Positions 62,410-64,000 of a stretch of DNA of 64,000 nucleotides are shown here, piece by piece. The notes under the pieces were generated by a model. That model was not told the origin of the DNA. It was given only the letters and a program-made list of their open reading frames with translations, and did no database searches. Numbering within the stretch: position 1 is the stretch's first letter; the number at the start of each line of letters is the position of its first letter. The stretch is from Alkalibacter saccharofermentans DSM 14828 (lineage in GTDB: Bacteria > Bacillota > Clostridia > Eubacteriales > Alkalibacteraceae), in contig NZ_FQTU01000002.1 of assembly GCF_900128885.1 (NCBI RefSeq), positions 1 through 64,000 on the forward strand, in the 5' to 3' direction. The position numbers and the translations under genes were made by a program.

Positions 62410-63349
62410 ATGGAAGACATGAGAAATCTGCTGATAAAAATTGCGCACTACTATTACAGGCTGGATTATACACAAAATGAGATTGCAAATAAAATGAAGA
62501 TGTCTAGACAAAGGGTCAACAGACTGCTAAAAAAAGTAAGAGAAGAAGGAATCGTAAAAATAAATATTGAAGGATACAATGAAAGCTTCGCTGAGCTGGA
62601 AAGCGGACTTGAAGAAAAATTCAATCTTGACAGAGCTATAGTAGTAAAAGCTCTTGAGAGTGAAAATCTATATGAGGCTTTGGCGATGGAAGGGGTTAAT
62701 TACCTTGTAGATATACTAAGAGACGGATTGAAGATAGGTGTCTCCTGGGGAAAGACGCTATACCATCTTTCTGCAAACCTGCCATCGAATTCAAATAGAT
62801 TCCAAGACATATCTGTTACTCAGCTTGTCGGTGGAATGAGCTCCGAGGATGGACCGCGCAAATCTGATGAAATAACCAGGATGATAGGAGATAAATTAAA
62901 TGCAAAGACTTACTTTTTATTTGCTCCTACCTTCGTTAAAAACCCGCTCATAAAGGAAGAGTATCTAAAGGAAGAATCAATAAAAGAAGTTTTTAAGCAG
63001 ATTGAAAGCTGTGATGTGGTATTTTTGAGCATCGGTGAAGTAAGCAAATACTCTTCGTCTCTAAAAACTACGTTGATAGACGAATCAGACTACGAGGAGA
63101 TACTTGAGCTCGGCGGCGTTGGAAATATAAGCTTAAGGTATTTTGATGAAAATGGAAATATTTTAGATTGCGACTTGAACAAATCGGTAATGGGCATTGA
63201 GCCTGAAACGTTTAAGAAAATTCCTGAGGTTGTGTGCATGACCGGAGGAAAAGAAAAGGGCATTAAGGGCCGGACTTAAAGGTGGATACATAAATACCTT
63301 GATAACTGATGAAGAAACGGCGAAGAGCATACTTTCTGATAACAAATAA
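62410..63349 (+). pseudogene. SorC-family sugar-responsive regulator with a one-base frameshift near the C-terminus
   Basis: Helix-turn-helix at the N-terminus (YTQNEIANKMKMSRQRVNRLLKKVREEGIV) and a SorC/DeoR-type sugar-phosphate-binding domain (LKIGVSWGKTLYHL, VTQLVGGMSS, VFLSIGEVSKYS). The first frame runs through CMTGGKEKG and stops at 63279 with a foreign tail. If one G of the GGG near 63261-63263 is skipped, the frame reads GGKEKALRAGLKGGYINTLI and continues to a stop at 63349, giving the normal family C-terminus. This is either a real mutation, affecting the last 30 residues, or a sequencing error. It should regulate the surrounding locus, with a sugar phosphate as effector. Confidence 0.85.
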
Positions 63350-63380
63350 AAAAACCAGGGCATCCGCCTCGGTTTTTTAT
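63350..63380. terminator. Bidirectional terminator between the SorC gene and the IIB-like gene
   Basis: An interrupted stem (ACC-GGGC with GCCT-GGT) lies between an A-run and a T-run, so it can serve both convergent genes: GGTTTTTTATTT on the plus strand and a T-rich tail (GGTTTTTTTATT) on the minus strand. Confidence 0.7.
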
Positions 63381-63383
63381 TTG

Positions 63384-63659
63384 TTACAGGTGTTTTTTAA
63401 GTTCCTCGTAAACCTTTTTTTCACCCATTTGAGGATAGATAAGTCCAAGACCATCTACGACAGGTGCCTTGAACGAAAAGCTCTGTTTGTTCAGCATTAC
63501 TATTACATCCGGGTTTATTTTTTCTTCCTCTTCCAGAGGTTTTTGTGTAAAAATATTCACGTTTACAACTTCGGTATCGCTGCCGATATTTTTTTTGATT
63601 GCACCGATCAATTTTTCTGCTTTTTTGTCGTTTATGCCGCCTACCATCATAATTTTCAT
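63384..63659 (-). CDS. GatB-like PTS IIB homolog lacking the phosphorylatable cysteine
   Basis: 91 residues. It aligns by eye along its length with the GatB of this locus: KIMMVGGINDKKAEKLIGAIKK against KILVACGTAIATST..., and NPDVIVM...APVVDGLGLI against KPDVVVG...VPVVNGRSFL. The Cys10 position is Gly, so it cannot carry phosphate in the usual way. It contains no cysteine at all. It could be a regulator, a decoy, or a decayed transporter part. The gene is convergent with the SorC-type regulator; ATG follows GGAGG. No IIA or IIC gene is adjacent. Confidence 0.65.
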   Translation of the reverse strand: MKIMMVGGINDKKAEKLIGAIKKNIGSDTEVVNVNIFTQKPLEEEEKINPDVIVMLNKQSFSFKAPVVDGLGLIYPQMGEKKVYEELKKHL

Positions 63660-63903
63660 CTGTTACGCCTCCTTAATAAACTTTAAACTTTCAATTAGAT
63701 TATATCATAAATTCATCAAAAGTAATACTAGTGAACAAATGTTCAAGTGAAAATATCTTGCTGAAAAGAATAAAAACGACATGTATTTTACACATCAAAA
63801 AATGTATATTTATTCTGAAGGTTATGATATAATAAAAAACTAATAAAACTGTTGATAGAAAAGGGAAAGACAGTAAAATATAAATTTTGGGGAGGTAATA
63901 AAA

Positions 63904-64000
63904 ATGAAAAAAATTTCTTTGATTATGGCTGTGCTTTTATTGTCGGCGATATTGATGTTTGCAGGATGTTCTTCAGATTCAGCTGGAGGAGACGTTCTGA
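63904..64000 (+). CDS. Lipoprotein, N-terminal signal only
   Basis: The window ends after 32 codons: MKKISLIMAVLLLSAILMFA followed by GCSSDSAGGDVL. This is a lipoprotein signal peptide with the lipid-anchored cysteine after AG. Such starts are common for solute-binding proteins of ABC transporters, but the product cannot be told from this piece. ATG follows GGGGAGG. A TATAAT lies at about 63829-63834, without a clear -35. Confidence 0.85.
   Translation, partial: MKKISLIMAVLLLSAILMFAGCSSDSAGGDVL

Noticed and set aside
63245..63270. Programmed -1 frameshift at A-AAG-GGC in the SorC-type gene
   Set aside because: The -1 frame meets a stop two codons later; the restored C-terminus needs skipping of one base, which fits a one-base insertion or sequencing error.

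Overview
The window comes from a low-GC Gram-positive bacterium, most likely an anaerobic fermenter of the class Clostridia. The evidence is the Firmicutes-type origin region (rpmH-rnpA-yidD-yidC-jag-mnmE-mnmG-rsmG-noc-parA-parB to the left of dnaA, and dnaN-yaaA-recF-gyrB-gyrA to the right), AGGAGG ribosome binding sites, frequent TTG starts, a T-box, a GlcT/RAT system, an AbrB-type regulator, and several iron-sulfur flavoproteins typical of anaerobes. I cannot name the genus. The replication origin lies around dnaA (about 43.4-45.3 kb). Almost every gene to its left is on the minus strand and almost every gene to its right is on the plus strand, so transcription follows both replication forks.

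1-4.8 kb: the right end of an IS21-family element (istB plus terminal repeats) sits inside cas2. Next come cas1, a GeoCas9-like type II-C cas9, and a tracrRNA that I could read from its promoter through its terminal hairpin. No CRISPR array is visible; it should lie left of the window if it survives. 4.8-17.1 kb: anaerobic redox genes. These are an aldo/keto reductase-ferredoxin fusion behind a 19-bp-spacer MerR-type promoter, a GH3 beta-glucosidase, a reductive-dehalogenase-like iron-sulfur protein without a Tat signal and divergent from a TetR regulator, and a three-gene flavin/Fe-S complex of HydABC/Stn type whose formate-dehydrogenase-like domain lacks the metal-ligand Cys/Sec. 17.3-20.3 kb: ptsG (EIICBA) under a GlcT antiterminator and its RAT element.

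20.3-43.3 kb: housekeeping genes: prmC, rpmE, metG behind a T-box, an abrB-like gene, rsmI, purA, dnaB, rplI, gdpP (probable CTG start), rpsR-ssb-rpsF, cvpA, the parAB/noc segregation genes with two exact parS sites, the tRNA-modification genes, yidC, rnpA and rpmH. rpmH (44 aa) is easily missed because of its size. 43.4-52.2 kb: bipartite oriC with DnaA boxes in two hairpins upstream of dnaA and a DnaA-box/DnaA-trio unwinding module between dnaA and dnaN, followed by dnaN to gyrA.

52.3-63.7 kb: a large sugar-alcohol/rare-sugar locus. It holds a galactitol-type PTS with its IIA gene split from IIB-IIC by a set of enzymes: SIS isomerase, Rpe, RpiB-like, AlsE-like epimerase and two zinc dehydrogenases. 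Two small unassigned membrane-anchored proteins lie within it. An SDR, a third zinc dehydrogenase, a SorC-family regulator broken by a one-base frameshift, and a convergent GatB-like protein without the phosphorylatable cysteine complete it. The substrate is probably a pentitol or a rare hexose/hexitol that enters as a phosphate ester and is converted to pentose-phosphate or fructose-6-phosphate intermediates. The window ends in the signal peptide of a lipoprotein. The most unusual items are the IS-broken cas2 beside an intact Cas9-tracrRNA pair, the Cys-less IIB paralog, the two small proteins in the PTS locus, and the Tat-less dehalogenase homolog.
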